Assembly: GCF_051014685.1 (NCBI RefSeq)
Contig: NW_027478525.1
Location: 248,001-312,000, forward strand
Length of the DNA: 64,000 nucleotides
Reading direction: 5' to 3'
Source: Ptiloglossa arizonensis
Lineage: Eukaryota > Arthropoda > Insecta > Hymenoptera > Colletidae
The position numbers and the translations under genes were made by a program. A model generated the notes under the pieces. That model was not told the DNA's origin, made no database searches, and saw only the letters and a program-made list of their open reading frames with translations. The number at the start of each line of letters is the position of its first letter. Within the stretch, counting starts at the first letter, position 1. Positions 48,422 through 60,096 of the stretch are shown piece after piece.

Positions 48422-50291
48422 AAAATTTTGAGTTTCTCAAGCGTTTCTTACTTCCAAACTGCCACATCTCGCGAACGGATCGACCAATCCGCAAAATTTC
48501 TGTTGCATCTGAAAGTAGAAACTCGCCCGATTTCAACGGTATGTGTAGTTTTCCCCTAGGCCGTTCCAGTTATTCGTTTCGAGCATCAGAACTGCGAAAA
48601 TTTTGAGTTTCTCAAGCGTTTCTTACCTCCAAACTGCCATATCTCGCGAACGGATTGACCAATCCGCAAAATTTCTGTTGCATCTTAAAGTAGGGACTCG
48701 CCCGATTAAAACGGTATGCGCACTTTTCCCCTAGGCCGTTCTAGTTATTCGTTTCGAGCATCAGAACTGCCAAAATTTTGAGTTTCTCAAGCGTTTCTTA
48801 CATCCAAACTGCCATATCTCGCGAACGGATTGACCAATCCGCAAAATTTCTGTTGCATCTGAAAGTAGAAACTCGCCCGATTACAACGGTAGGTGTAGTT
48901 TTCCCCTAGGCCGTTCCAGTTATCCGTTTCGAGCATCAGAACTGCGAAAATTTTGAGTTTCTCAAGCGTTTCTTACCTCCAAACTGCCATATCTCGCGAA
49001 CGGATTGACCAATCCGCAAAATTTCTGTTGCATCTGAAAGTAGAAACTCGCCCGATTACAACGGTAGGTGTAGTCTTCTCCTAGGCCGTTCTAGTCATTC
49101 GTTTCGAGCATCAGAACTGCGAAAATTTTGAGTTTCTCAAGCGTTTCTTACTTCCAAACTGCCACATCTCGCGAACGGATCGACCAATCCGCAAAATTTC
49201 TGTTGCATCTGAAAGTAGAAACTCGCCCGATTTCAACGGTATGTGTAGTTTTCCCCTAGGCCGTTCCAGTTATTCGTTTCGAGCATCAGAACTGCGAAAA
49301 TTTTGAGTTTCTCAAGCGTTTCTTACCTCCAAACTGCCATATCTCGCGAACGGATTGACCAATCCGCAAAATTTCTGTTGCATCTTAAAGTAGGGACTCG
49401 CCCGATTACAACGGTATGTGTAGTTTTCCCCTAGGCCGTTCCAGTTATTCGTTTCGAGCATCAGAACTGCGAAAATTTCGAGTTTCTCTAGCGTTTCTTA
49501 CATTCAAACTGCCATATCTCGCGAACGGATTGATCAATCCGCAAAATTTCTGTTGCATCTGAAAGTAGAAACTCGCCCGATTACAACGGTATGCGCACTT
49601 TTCCCCTAGGCGGTTCTAGTTATTCGTTTCGAGCATCAGAACTGCCAAAATTTTGAGTTTCTCAAGCGTTTCTTACCTCCAAACTGCCATATCTCGCGAA
49701 CGGATCGACCAATCCGCAAAATTTCTGTTGCATCTGAAAGTAGAAACTCGCCCGATTTCAACGGTATGTGTAGTTTTCCCCTAGGCGGTTCCAGTTATTC
49801 GTTTCGAGCATCAGAACTGCGAAAATTTTGAGTTTCTCAAGCGTTTCTTACCTCCAAACTACCATATCTCGCGAACGGATTGACCAAGCCGCAAAATTTC
49901 TGTTGCATCTGAAAGTAGAAACTCGCCCGATTACAACGGTATGTGTAGTTTTCCCCTAGGCCGTTCCAGTTATTCGTTTCGAGCATCAGAACTGCGAAAA
50001 TTTTGAGTTTCTCAAGCGTTTCTTACCTCCAAACTGCCATATCTCGCGAACGGATTGACCAATCCGCAAAATTTCTGTTGCATCTAAAAGTAGAAACTCG
50101 CCCGATTACAACGGTATGTGTAGTTTTCCCCTAGGCCGTTCCAGTTATTCGTTTCGAGCATCAGAACTGCGAAAATTTCGAGTTTCTCTAGCGTTTCTTA
50201 CATCCAAACTGCCATATCTCGCGAACGGATTGACCGATCCGCAAAATTTCTGTTGCATCTGAAAGTAGACACTCGCCCGATTACAACGGTA
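48422..50291. repeat. 11-monomer HOR, unit 2
   Basis: Tandem partner of 46,497-48,366. Its right part (from 49,278) is also block H copy 2. The block H sequence near 40 kb is therefore more like this unit than its own neighbours are, and part of this unit was copied over about 9.8 kb, in one direction or the other. Confidence 0.88.
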
Positions 50292-51414
50292 CGCGTACTT
50301 CTCCCCTAGGCCGTTCTAGTCATTCGTTTCGAGCATCAGAACTGCGAAAATTTTGAGTTTCTCAAGCGTTTCTTATCTCCAAATTACCATATCCCGCGAA
50401 CGGATTGATCAATCCGCAAAATTTCTGTTGCATCTGAAAGTAGAAACTCGCCCGATTACAACGGTATGCGCACTTTTCCCCTAGGCGGTTCTAGTTATTC
50501 GTTTCGAGCATCAGAACTGCGAAAATTTTGAGTTTCTCAAGCGTTTCTTGCATCCAAACTGCCATATCTCGCGAACGGATTGACCGATCCGCAAAATTTC
50601 TGTTGCATCTGAAAGTAGAAACTCGCCCGATTACAACGGTATGCCCACTTTTCCCCTACGCCGTTCTAGTTATTCGTTTCGAGCATCAGAACTGCAAAAA
50701 TTTTGAGTTTCTCAAGCGTTTCTTACATCCAAACTGCCATATCTCGCGAACGGATTGACCAATCTGCAAAATTTCTGTTGCATCTGAAAGTAGACACTCG
50801 CCCGATTACAACGGTAGGTGTAGTTTTCCCCTAGGCCGTTCCAGTTATTCGTTTCGAGCATCAGAACTGCGAAAATTTTGAGTTTCCCAAGCGTTTCTTA
50901 CCTCAAAACTGCCATATCTCGCGAACGGATTGACCAATCCGCAAAATTTCTGTTGCATCTGAAAGTAGAAACTCGCCCGATTACAACGGTATGCGCACTT
51001 TTCCCCTGGGCCGTTCTAGTTATTCGTTTCGAGCATCAGAACTGCGAAAATTTTGAGTTTCTAAAGCGTTTCTTATCTCCAAACTGCCTTGTCTCGCGAA
51101 CGGATTGGTCAATCCGCAAAATTTCTGTTGCTTGTGAAAGTAGAAACTCGCTCGATTACAACGGTATGCGTACTCCTCCCCTAGGCAGTTCTAGTCATTC
51201 GTTTCGAGCATCAGAACTGCGAAAATTTTGAGTTTCTCAAGCGTTTCTTACCTCCAAACTACCATATCTCGCGAACGGATTGACCAAGCCGCAAAATTTC
51301 TGTTGCATCTGAAAGTAGAAACTCGCCCGATTTCAACGGTATGTGTAGTTTTCCCCTAGGCCGTTCCAGTTATTCGTTTCGAGCATCAGAACTGCGAAAA
51401 TTTTGAGTTTCTCA
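50190..51414. repeat. 7-monomer HOR, unit 1 (1,225 bp)
   Basis: Seven monomers with GGTACGCGTAC, CCAAATTACCATATCCCG, TTGCATCC with GGTATGCCC, GACCAATCTGC, TTTCCCAAG, CCCCTGGGCCG and CTGCCTTGTCTCG types, closing with GACCAAGCCGC. The next unit starts without the GCATCTAAAAG monomer that stands between GACCAAGCCGC and GGTACGCG elsewhere. Confidence 0.87.
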
Positions 51415-52651
51415 AGCGTTTCTTACATCCAAACTGCCATATCTCGCGAACGGATTGACCGATCCGCAAAATTTCTGTTGCATCTGAAAGTAGACACTCG
51501 CCCGATTACAACGGTACGCGTACTTCTCCCCTAGGCCGTTCTAGTCATTCGTTTCGAGCATCAGAACTGCGAAAATTTTGAGTTTCTCAAGCGTTTCTTA
51601 TCTCCAAATTACCATATCCCGCGAACGGATTGATCAATCCGCAAAATTTCTGTTGCATCTGAAAGTAGAAACTCGCCCGATTACAACGGTATGCGCACTT
51701 TTCCCCTAGGCGGTTCTAGTTATTCGTTTCGAGCATCAGAACTGCGAAAATTTTGAGTTTCTCAAGCGTTTCTTGCATCCAAACTGCCATATCTCGCGAA
51801 CGGATTGACCGATCCGCAAAATTTCTGTTGCATCTGAAAGTAGAAACTCGCCCGATTACAACGGTATGCCCACTTTTCCCCTACGCCGTTCTAGTTATTC
51901 GTTTCGAGCATCAGAACTGCAAAAATTTTGAGTTTCTCAAGCGTTTCTTACATCCAAACTGCCATATCTCGCGAACGGATTGACCAATCTGCAAAATTTC
52001 TGTTGCATCTGAAAGTAGACACTCGCCCGATTACAACGGTAGGTGTAGTTTTCCCCTAGGCCGTTCCAGTTATTCGTTTCGAGCATCAGAACTGCGAAAA
52101 TTTTGAGTTTCCCAAGCGTTTCTTACCTCAAAACTGCCATATCTCGCGAACGGATTGACCAATCCGCAAAATTTCTGTTGCATCTGAAAGTAGAAACTCG
52201 CCCGATTACAACGGTATGCGCACTTTTCCCCTGGGCCGTTCTAGTTATTCGTTTCGAGCATCAGAACTGCGAAAATTTTGAGTTTCTAAAGCGTTTCTTA
52301 TCTCCAAACTGCCTTGTCTCGCGAACGGATTGGTCAATCCGCAAAATTTCTGTTGCTTGTGAAAGTAGAAACTCGCTCGATTACAACGGTATGCGTACTC
52401 CTCCCCTAGGCCGTTCTAGTCATTCGTTTCGAGCATCAGAACTGCGAAAATTTTGAGTTTCTCAAGCGTTTCTTACCTCCAAACTACCATATCTCGCGAA
52501 CGGATTGACCAAGCCGCAAAATTTCTGTTGCATCTGAAAGTAGAAACTCGCCCGATTTCAACGGTATGTGTAGTTTTCCCCTAGGCCGTTCCAGTTATTC
52601 GTTTCGAGCATCAGAACTGCGAAAATTTTGAGTTTCTCAAGCGTTTCTTAC
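51415..52651. repeat. 7-monomer HOR, unit 2
   Basis: Copy of the previous unit at +1,225 bp. The difference I noticed is CTAGGCAGTTC near 51182 against CTAGGCCGTTC near 52407. After it the GCATCTAAAAG monomer is present again (near 52705), so the spacing to the next copy returns to 1,400 bp. Confidence 0.87.
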
Positions 52652-53529
52652 CTCCAAACTGCCATATCTCGCGAACGGATTGACCAATCCGCAAAATTTC
52701 TGTTGCATCTAAAAGTAGAAACTCGCCCGATTACAACGGTATGTGTAGTTTTCCCCTAGGCCGTTCCAGTTATTCGTTTCGAGCATCAGAACTGCGAAAA
52801 TTTCGAGTTTCTCTAGCGTTTCTTACATCCAAACTGCCATATCTCGCGAACGGATTGACCGATCCGCAAAATTTCTGTTGCATCTGAAAGTAGACACTCG
52901 CCCGATTACAACGGTACGCGTACTTCTCCCCTAGGCCGTTCTAGTCATTCGTTTCGAGCATCAGAACTGCGAAAATTTTGAGTTTCTCAAGCGTTTCTTA
53001 TCTCCAAATTACCATATCCCGCGAACGGATTGATCAATCCGCAAAATTTCTGTTGCATCTGAAAGTAGAAACTCGCCCGATTACAACGGTATGCGCACTT
53101 TTCCCCTAGGCGGTTCTAGTTATTCGTTTCGAGCATCAGAACTGCGAAAATTTTGAGTTTCTCAAGCGTTTCTTGCATCCAAACTGCCATATCTCGCGAA
53201 CGGATTGACCGATCCGCAAAATTTCTGTTGCATCTGAAAGTAGAAACTCGCCCGATTACAACGGTATGCCCACTTTTCCCCTACGCCGTTCTAGTTATTC
53301 GTTTCGAGCATCAGAACTGCAAAAATTTTGAGTTTCTCAAGCGTTTCTTACATCCAAACTGCCATATCTCGCGAACGGATTGACCAATCTGCAAAATTTC
53401 TGTTGCATCTGAAAGTAGACACTCGCCCGATTACAACGGTAGGTGTAGTTTTCCCCTAGGCCGTTCCAGTTATTCGTTTCGAGCATCAGAACTGCGAAAA
53501 TTTTGAGTTTCCCAAGCGTTTCTTACCTC
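52652..53529. repeat. Extra monomer plus partial third HOR copy
   Basis: 52,652-52,814 is the GCATCTAAAAG monomer followed by a CTCTAGCG junction, as at 50.0-50.2 kb. 52,815-53,529 is a 715-bp partial third copy matching 51,415-52,129 at 1,400 bp and ending after TTTCCCAAG. The copy stops at 53530, where CCTCC replaces CCTCA. Confidence 0.85.
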
Positions 53530-54974
53530 CAAACTGCCATATCTCGCGAACGGATTGACCGATCCGCAAAATTTCTGTTGCATCTGAAAGTAGACACTCG
53601 CCCGATTACAACGGTACGCGTACTTCTCCCCTAGGCCGTTCTAGTCATTCGTTTCGAGCATCGGAACTGCGAAAATTTTGAGTTTCTCAAGCGTTTCTTA
53701 TCTCCAAAATGCCATATCTCGCGAACGGATTGACCAATCCGCAAAATTTCTGTTGCGTCTGAAAGTAGACACTCGCCCGATTACAACCGTATGCGGACTT
53801 TTCCCCTAGGCCGTTCTAGTTACTCGTTTCTAGCATCAGAACTGCGAAAATTTCGAGTTTCTCAAGCGTTTCTTACATCCAAACTGCCATATCTCGCGAA
53901 CGGATTGACCGATCCGCAAAATTTCTGTTGCATCTGAAAGTAGAAACTCGCCCGATTACAACTGTATGCCCACTTTTCCCCTAGGCCGTTCTAGTTATTC
54001 GTTTCAAGCATCAGAACTGCGCAAATTTTGAGTTTATCAAGCGTTTCTTACCTTCAAACCGCCATATCTCGCGAACGGAACGATCAATCCGCAAAATTTC
54101 TGTTGCATCTGAAAGTAGACACTCGCCCGATTACAACGGTATGCGTACTTCTCCCCTAGGCCGTTCTATTCATACGTTTCGAGCATCAGAACTGCGAAAA
54201 TTTTGAGTTTCTAAAGCGTTTCTTATCTCCAAACTGCCATGTCTCGCGAACGGATTGATCAATCCGCAAAATTTCTGTTGCTTGTGAAAGTAGAAACTCG
54301 CCCGATTACAACGGTATGCGTACTTCTCCCCTAGGCCGTTCTAGTCATTCGTTTCGAGCATCAGAACTGCGAAAATTTTGAGTTTCTCAAGCGTTTCTTA
54401 CCTTCAAACTGCCATATCTCGCGAACGGATTGACCGATCCGCAAAATTTCTGTTGCATCTGAAAGTAGAAACTCGCCCGATTAAAACGGTATGCGCACTT
54501 TTCCCCTACGCCGTTCTAGTTATTCGTTTCGAGCATCAGAACTGCAAAAATTTTGAGTTTCTCAAGCGTTTCTTACATCCAAACTGCCATATCTCGCGAA
54601 CGGATTGACCAATCCGCAAGTTTTCTGTTGCATCTGAAAGTAGAAACTCGCCCGATTACAACGGTAGGTGTAGTTTTCTCCTAGGCCGTTCCAGTTATTC
54701 GTTTCGAGCATCAGAACTGCGAAAATTTTGAGTTTCTCAAGCGTTTCTTACCTCCAAACTGCCATATCTCGCGAACGAATTGACCAATCCGCAAAATTTC
54801 TGTTGCATCTGAAAGTAGAAACTCGCCCGATTACAACGGTAGGTGTAGTTTTCCCCTAGGCCGTTCCAGTTATTCGTTTCGAGCATCAGAACTGCGAAAA
54901 TTTTGAGTTTCTAAAGCGTTTCTTACCTCCAAACTGCCATATCTCGCGAACGGATTGACCAATCCGCAAGTTTT
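53530..54974. repeat. Mixed segment with third copy of block D
   Basis: 53,742-54,167 matches 41,843-42,268 of block D at an offset of 11,899 bp, sharing ACCGTATGCGGAC and TTCAAACCGCC (54053). From GTTCTATTCATACG at 54165 it leads into the 8-mer series of the next region, with private variants such as CCCCTACGCCG and CTGCAAAAATTT near 54505-54550. Confidence 0.8.
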
Positions 54975-56374
54975 CTGTTGCATCTGAAAGTAGAAACTCG
55001 CCCGATTACAACGGTAGGTGTAGTTTTCCCCTAGGCCGTTCCAGTTATTCGTTTCGAGCATCAGAACTGCGAAAATTTTGAGTTTCTAAAGCGTTTCTTA
55101 CTTCCAAACTGCCATATCTCGCGAACGGATTGACCAATCCGCAAGTTTTCTGTTGCATCTGATAGTAGAAGCTCGCCCGATTACAACGGTAGGTGTAGTT
55201 TTCTCCTAGGCCGTTCCAGTTATTCGTTTCGAGCATCAGAACTGCGAAAATTTTGAGTTTCTCAAGCGTTTCTTACCTCCAAACTGCCATATCTCGCGAA
55301 CGAATTGACCAATCCGCAAAATTTCTGTTGCATCTGAAAGTAGAAACTCGCCCGATTACAACGGTAGGTGTAGTTTTCCCCTAGGTCGTTCTAGTTATGC
55401 GTTTCGAGCATCAGAACTGCGAAAATTTTGAGTTTCTCAAGCGTTTCTTACTTCCAAACTGCCACATCTCGCGAACGGATCGACCAATCCGCAAAATTTC
55501 TGTTGCATCTGAAAGTAGAAACTCGCCCGATTACAACGGTATGCGTACTTCTCCCCTAGGCCGTTCTATTCATACGTTTCGAGCATCAGAACTGCGAAAA
55601 TTTTGAGTTTCTAAAGCGTTTCTTATCTCCAAACTGCCATGTCTCGCGAACGGATTGATCAATCCGCAAAATTTCTGTTGCTTGTGAAAGTAGAAACTCG
55701 CCCGATTACAACGGTATGCGTACTTCTCCCCTAGGCCGTTCTAGTCATTCGTTTCGAGCATCAGAACTGCGAAAATTTTGAGTTTCTCAAGCGTTTCTTA
55801 CCTTCAAACTGCCATATCTCGCGAACGGATTGACCGATCCGCAAAATTTCTGTTGCATCTGAAAGTAGAAACTCGCCCGATTAAAACGGTATGCGCACTT
55901 TTCCCCTAGGCCGTTCTAGTTATTCGTTTCGAGCATCAGAACTGCCAAAATTTTGAGTTTCTCAAGCGTTTCTTACATCCAAACTGCCATATCTCGCGAA
56001 CGGATTGACCAATCCGCAAAATTTCGGTTGCATCTGAAAGTAGAAACTCGCCCGATTACAACGGTAGGTGTAGTTTTCCCCTAGGCCGTTCCAGTTATTC
56101 GTTTCGAGCATCAGAACTGCGAAAATTTTGAGTTTCTAAAGCGTTTCTTACCTCCAAACTGCCATATCTCGCGAACGGATTGACCAATCCGCAAGTTTTC
56201 TGTTGCATCTGAAAGTAGAAACTCGCCCGATTACAACGGTAGGTGTAGTTTTCTCCTAGGCCGTTCCAGTTATTCGTTTCGAGCATCAGAACTGCGAAAA
56301 TTTTGAGTTTCTCAAGCGTTTCTTACCTCCAAACTGCCATATCTCGCGAACGAATTGACCAATCCGCAAAATTT
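54975..56374. repeat. 8-monomer HOR, unit 1 (1,400 bp)
   Basis: Eight monomers, marked by CCGCAAGTTTTCTG, GAAGCTCG, CGAACGAATTGACC with GGTCGTTCTAG, GTTCTATTCATACG, GCTTGTGAAAG, GATTAAAACGG and ATTTCGGTTGC. All recur at +1,400 bp. GATAGTAGAAGC near 55160 is private to this copy. Confidence 0.87.
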
Positions 56375-57835
56375 CTGTTGCATCTGAAAGTAGAAACTCG
56401 CCCGATTACAACGGTAGGTGTAGTTTTCCCCTAGGCCGTTCCAGTTATTCGTTTCGAGCATCAGAACTGCGAAAATTTTGAGTTTCTAAAGCGTTTCTTA
56501 CCTCCAAACTGCCATATCTCGCGAACGGATTGACCAATCCGCAAGTTTTCTGTTGCATCTGAAAGTAGAAGCTCGCCCGATTACAACGGTAGGTGTAGTT
56601 TTCTCCTAGGACGTTCCAGTTATTCGTTTCGAGCATCAGAACTGCGAAAATTTTGAGTTTCTCAAGCGTTTCTTACCTCCAAACTGCCATATCTCGCGAA
56701 CGAATTGACCAATCCGCAAAATTTCTGTTGCATCTGAAAGTAGAAACTCGCCCGATTACAACGGTAGGTGTAGTTTTCCCCTAGGTCGTTCTAGTTATGC
56801 GTTTCGAGCATCAGAACTGCGAAAATTTTGAGTTTCTCAAGCGTTTCTTACTTCCAAACTGCCACATCTCGCGAATGGATCGACCAATCCGCAAAATTTC
56901 TGTTGCATCTGAAAGTAGAAACTCGCCCGATTACAACGGTATGCGTACTTCTCCCCTAGGCCGTTCTATTCATACGTTTCGAGCATCAGAACTGCGAAAA
57001 TTTTGAGTTTCTAAAGCGTTTCTTATCTCCAAACTGCCATGTCTCGCGAACGGATTGATCAATCCGCAAAATTTCTGTTGCTTGTGAAAGTAGAAACTCG
57101 CCCGATTACAACGGTATGCGTACTTCTCCCCTAGGCCGTTCTAGTCATTCGTTTCGAGCATCAGAACTGCGAAAATTTTGAGTTTCTCAAGCGTTTCTTA
57201 CCTTCAAACTGCCATATCTCGCGAACGGATTGACCGATCCGCAAAATTTCTGTTGCATCTGAAAGTAGAAACTCGCCCGATTAAAACGGTATGCGCACTT
57301 TTCCCCTAGGCCGTTCTAGTTATTCGTTTCGAGCATCAGAACTGCCAAAATTTTGAGTTTCTCAAGCGTTTCTTACATCCAAACTGCCATATCTCGCGAA
57401 CGGATTGACCAATCCGCAAAATTTCGGTTGCATCTGAAAGTAGAAACTCGCCCGATTACAACGGTAGGTGTAGTTTTCCCCTAGGCCGTTCCAGTTATTC
57501 GTTTCGAGCATCAGAACTGCGAAAATTTTGAGTTTCTAAAGCGTTTCTTACCTCCAAACTGCCATATCTCGCGAACGGATTGACCAATCCGCAAGTTTTC
57601 TGTTGCATCTGAAAGTAGAAACTCGCCCGATTACAACGGTAGGTGTAGTTTTCTCCTAGGCCGTTCCAGTTATTCGTTTCGAGCATCAGAACTGCGAAAA
57701 TTTTGAGTTTCTCAAGCGTTTCTTACCTCCAAACTGCCATATCTCGCGAACGAATTGACCAATCCGCAAAATTTCTGTTGCATCTGAAAGTAGAAACTCG
57801 CCCGATTACAACGGTAGGTGTAGTTTTCCCCTAGG
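56375..57835. repeat. 8-monomer HOR, unit 2
   Basis: Tandem copy of the previous unit, with about 60 bp of the next one. Private changes are CTCCTAGGACGTTCC near 56604 and CGCGAATGG near 56871. It ends at 57,836 where GGCCGTTCCAG is replaced by GGTCGTTCTAG, shortening the next interval to 6 monomers. Confidence 0.87.
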
Positions 57836-57855
57836 TCGTTCTAGTTATGCGTTTC

Positions 57856-58757
57856 GAGCATCAGAACTGCGAAAATTTTGAGTTTCTCAAGCGTTTCTTA
57901 CTTCCAAACTGCCACATCTCGCGAACGGATCGACCAATCCGCAAAATTTCTGTTGCATCTGAAAGTAGAAACTCGCCCGATTTCAACGGTATGTGTAGTT
58001 TTCCCCTAGGCCGTTCCAGTTATTCGTTTCGAGCATCAGAACTGCGAAAATTTTGAGTTTCTCAAGCGTTTCTTACCTCCAAACTGCCATATCTCGCGAA
58101 CGGATTGACCAATCCGCAAAATTTCTGTTGCATCTTAAATTAGGGACTCGCCCGATTACGACGGTATGTGTAGTTTTCCCCTAGGCCGTTCCAGTTATTC
58201 GTTTCGAGCATCAGAACTGCGAAAATTTCGAGTTTCTCTAGCGTTTCTTACATCCAAACTGCCATATCTCGCGAACGGATTGATCAATCCGCAAAATTTC
58301 TGTTGCATATGAAAGTAGAAACTCGCCCGATTACAACGGTATGCGCACTTTTCCCCTAGGCGGTTCTAGTTATTCGTTTCGAGCATCAGAACTGCCAAAA
58401 TTTTGAGTTTCTCAAGCGTTTCTTACCTCCAAACTGCCATATCTCGCGAACGGATCGACCAATCCGCAAAATTTCTGTTGCATCTGAAAGTAGAAACTCG
58501 CCCGATTTCAACGGTATGTGTAGTTTTCCCCTAGGCGGTTCCAGTTATTCGTTTCGAGCATCAGAACTGCGAAAATTTTGAGTTTCTCAAGCGTTTCTTA
58601 CCTCCAAACTACCATATCTCGCGAACGGATTGACCAATCCGCAAAATTTCTGTTGCATCTGAAAGTAGAAACTCGCCCGATTTCAACGGTATGTGTAGTT
58701 TTCCCCTAGGCCGTTCCAGTTATTCGTTTCGAGCATCAGAACTGCGAAAATTTTGAG
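57856..58757. repeat. Block G, copy 1 (partner at 62.2 kb)
   Basis: About 900 bp matching 62,218-63,119 at 4,362 bp. That is 25 monomers minus 13 bp, equal to the 12-bp and 1-bp deletions lying between. Shared marker CATCTTAAATTAGGG occurs at 58133 and 62495. It overlaps block F copy 2 from 58,246. Confidence 0.86.
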
Positions 58758-59416
58758 TTTCTCAAGCGTTTCTTACTTCCAAACTGCCATATCTCGCGAA
58801 CGGATTGACCAATCCGCAAAATTTCTGTTGCATCTGAAAGTAGAAACTCGCCCGATTACAACGGTATGTGTAGTTTTCCCCTAGGCCGTTCCAGTTATTC
58901 GTTTCGAGCATCAGAACTGCGAAAATTTCGAGTTTCTCTAGCGTTTCTTACATCCAAACTGCCATATCTCGCGAACGGATTGACCGATCCGCAAAATTTC
59001 TGTTGCATCTGAAAGTAGACACTCGCCCGATTACAACGGTACGCGTACTTCTCCCCTAGGCCGTTCTAGTCATTCGTTTCGAGCATCAGAACTGCGAAAA
59101 TTTTGAGTTTCTCAAGCGTTTCTTACCTTCAAACTGCCATATCTCGCGAACCGATTGACCGATCCGCAAAATTTCTGTTGCATCTGAATGTAGAAACTCG
59201 CCCGATTTCAACGGTATGTGTAGTTTTCCCCTAGGCCGTTCCAGTTATTCGTTTCGAGCATCATAACTGCGAAAATTTTGAGTTTCTCAAGCGTTTCTTA
59301 CCTCCAAACTGCCATATCTCGCGAACGGATTGACCAATCCGCAAAATTTCTGTTGCATCTTAAAGTAGGGACTCGCCCGATTAAAACGGTATGCGCACTT
59401 TTCCCCTAGGCCGTTC
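58246..59416. repeat. Block F, copy 2
   Basis: Partner of 43,372-44,541, with GCGAACCGATTGACCG at 59146 and GCATATGAAAG near 58305. Private changes are GAATGTAG near 59189 and CATCATAAC near 59261. The divergence from copy 1 (about eight visible changes) exceeds that of block D, so this exchange looks older. Confidence 0.86.
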
Positions 59417-60096
59417 CAGTTATTCGTTTCGAGCATCAGAACTGCGAAAATTTCGAGTTTCTCTAGCGTTTCTTACATCCAAACTGCCATATCTCGCGAA
59501 CGGATTGATCAATCCGCAAAATTTCTGTTGCCTATGAAAGTAGAAACTCGCCCGATTACAACGGTATGCGCACTTTTCCCCTAGGCGGTTCTAGTTATTC
59601 GTTTCGAGCATCAGAACTGCCAAAATTTTGAGTTTCTCAAGCGTTTCTTACATCCAAACTGCCATATCTCGCGAACGGATTGACCAATCCGCAAATTTTC
59701 TGTTGCATCTGAAAGTAGAAACTCGCCCGATTACAACGGTAGGTGTAGTTTTCCCCTAGGCCGTTCCAGTTATTCGTTTCGAGCATCAGAACTGCGAAAA
59801 TTTTGAGTTTCTCAAGCGTTTCTTACCTCCAAACTGCCATATCTCGCAATCTCGCAAAATTTGTGTTGCATCTGAAAGTAGAAACTCGCCCGATTACAAC
59901 GGTAGGTGTAGTTTTCTCCTAGGCCGTTCTAGTCATTCGTTTCGAGCATCAGAACTGCGAAAATTTTGAGTTTCTCAAGCGTTTCTTACTTCCAAACTGC
60001 CACATCTCGCGAACGGATCGACCAATCCGCAAAATTTCTGTTGCATCTGAAAGTAGAAACTCGCCCGATTTCAACGGTATGTGTAGTTTTCCCCTA
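59417..60096. repeat. Monomers around the 12-bp deletion
   Basis: About four monomers. The first has CTCTAGCG and the rare GTTGCCTATGAAAG (59529), a pair found again near 61615 and 63890. These lead to the deleted monomer and then to a CACATCTCG/GGATCGACC monomer of the 3-mer series. Confidence 0.75.
59839..60001. repeat. 163-bp monomer lacking the palindrome
   Basis: ATCTCGCAATCTCGCAAAAT replaces the usual sequence at phase 3-35, a net loss of 12 bp. The remaining sequence shows TCTCGCAA twice in direct tandem. The whole 16-bp palindrome region is gone. It is the only monomer in the window with this deletion and also carries AAATTTGTG instead of AAATTTCTG. Confidence 0.94.
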
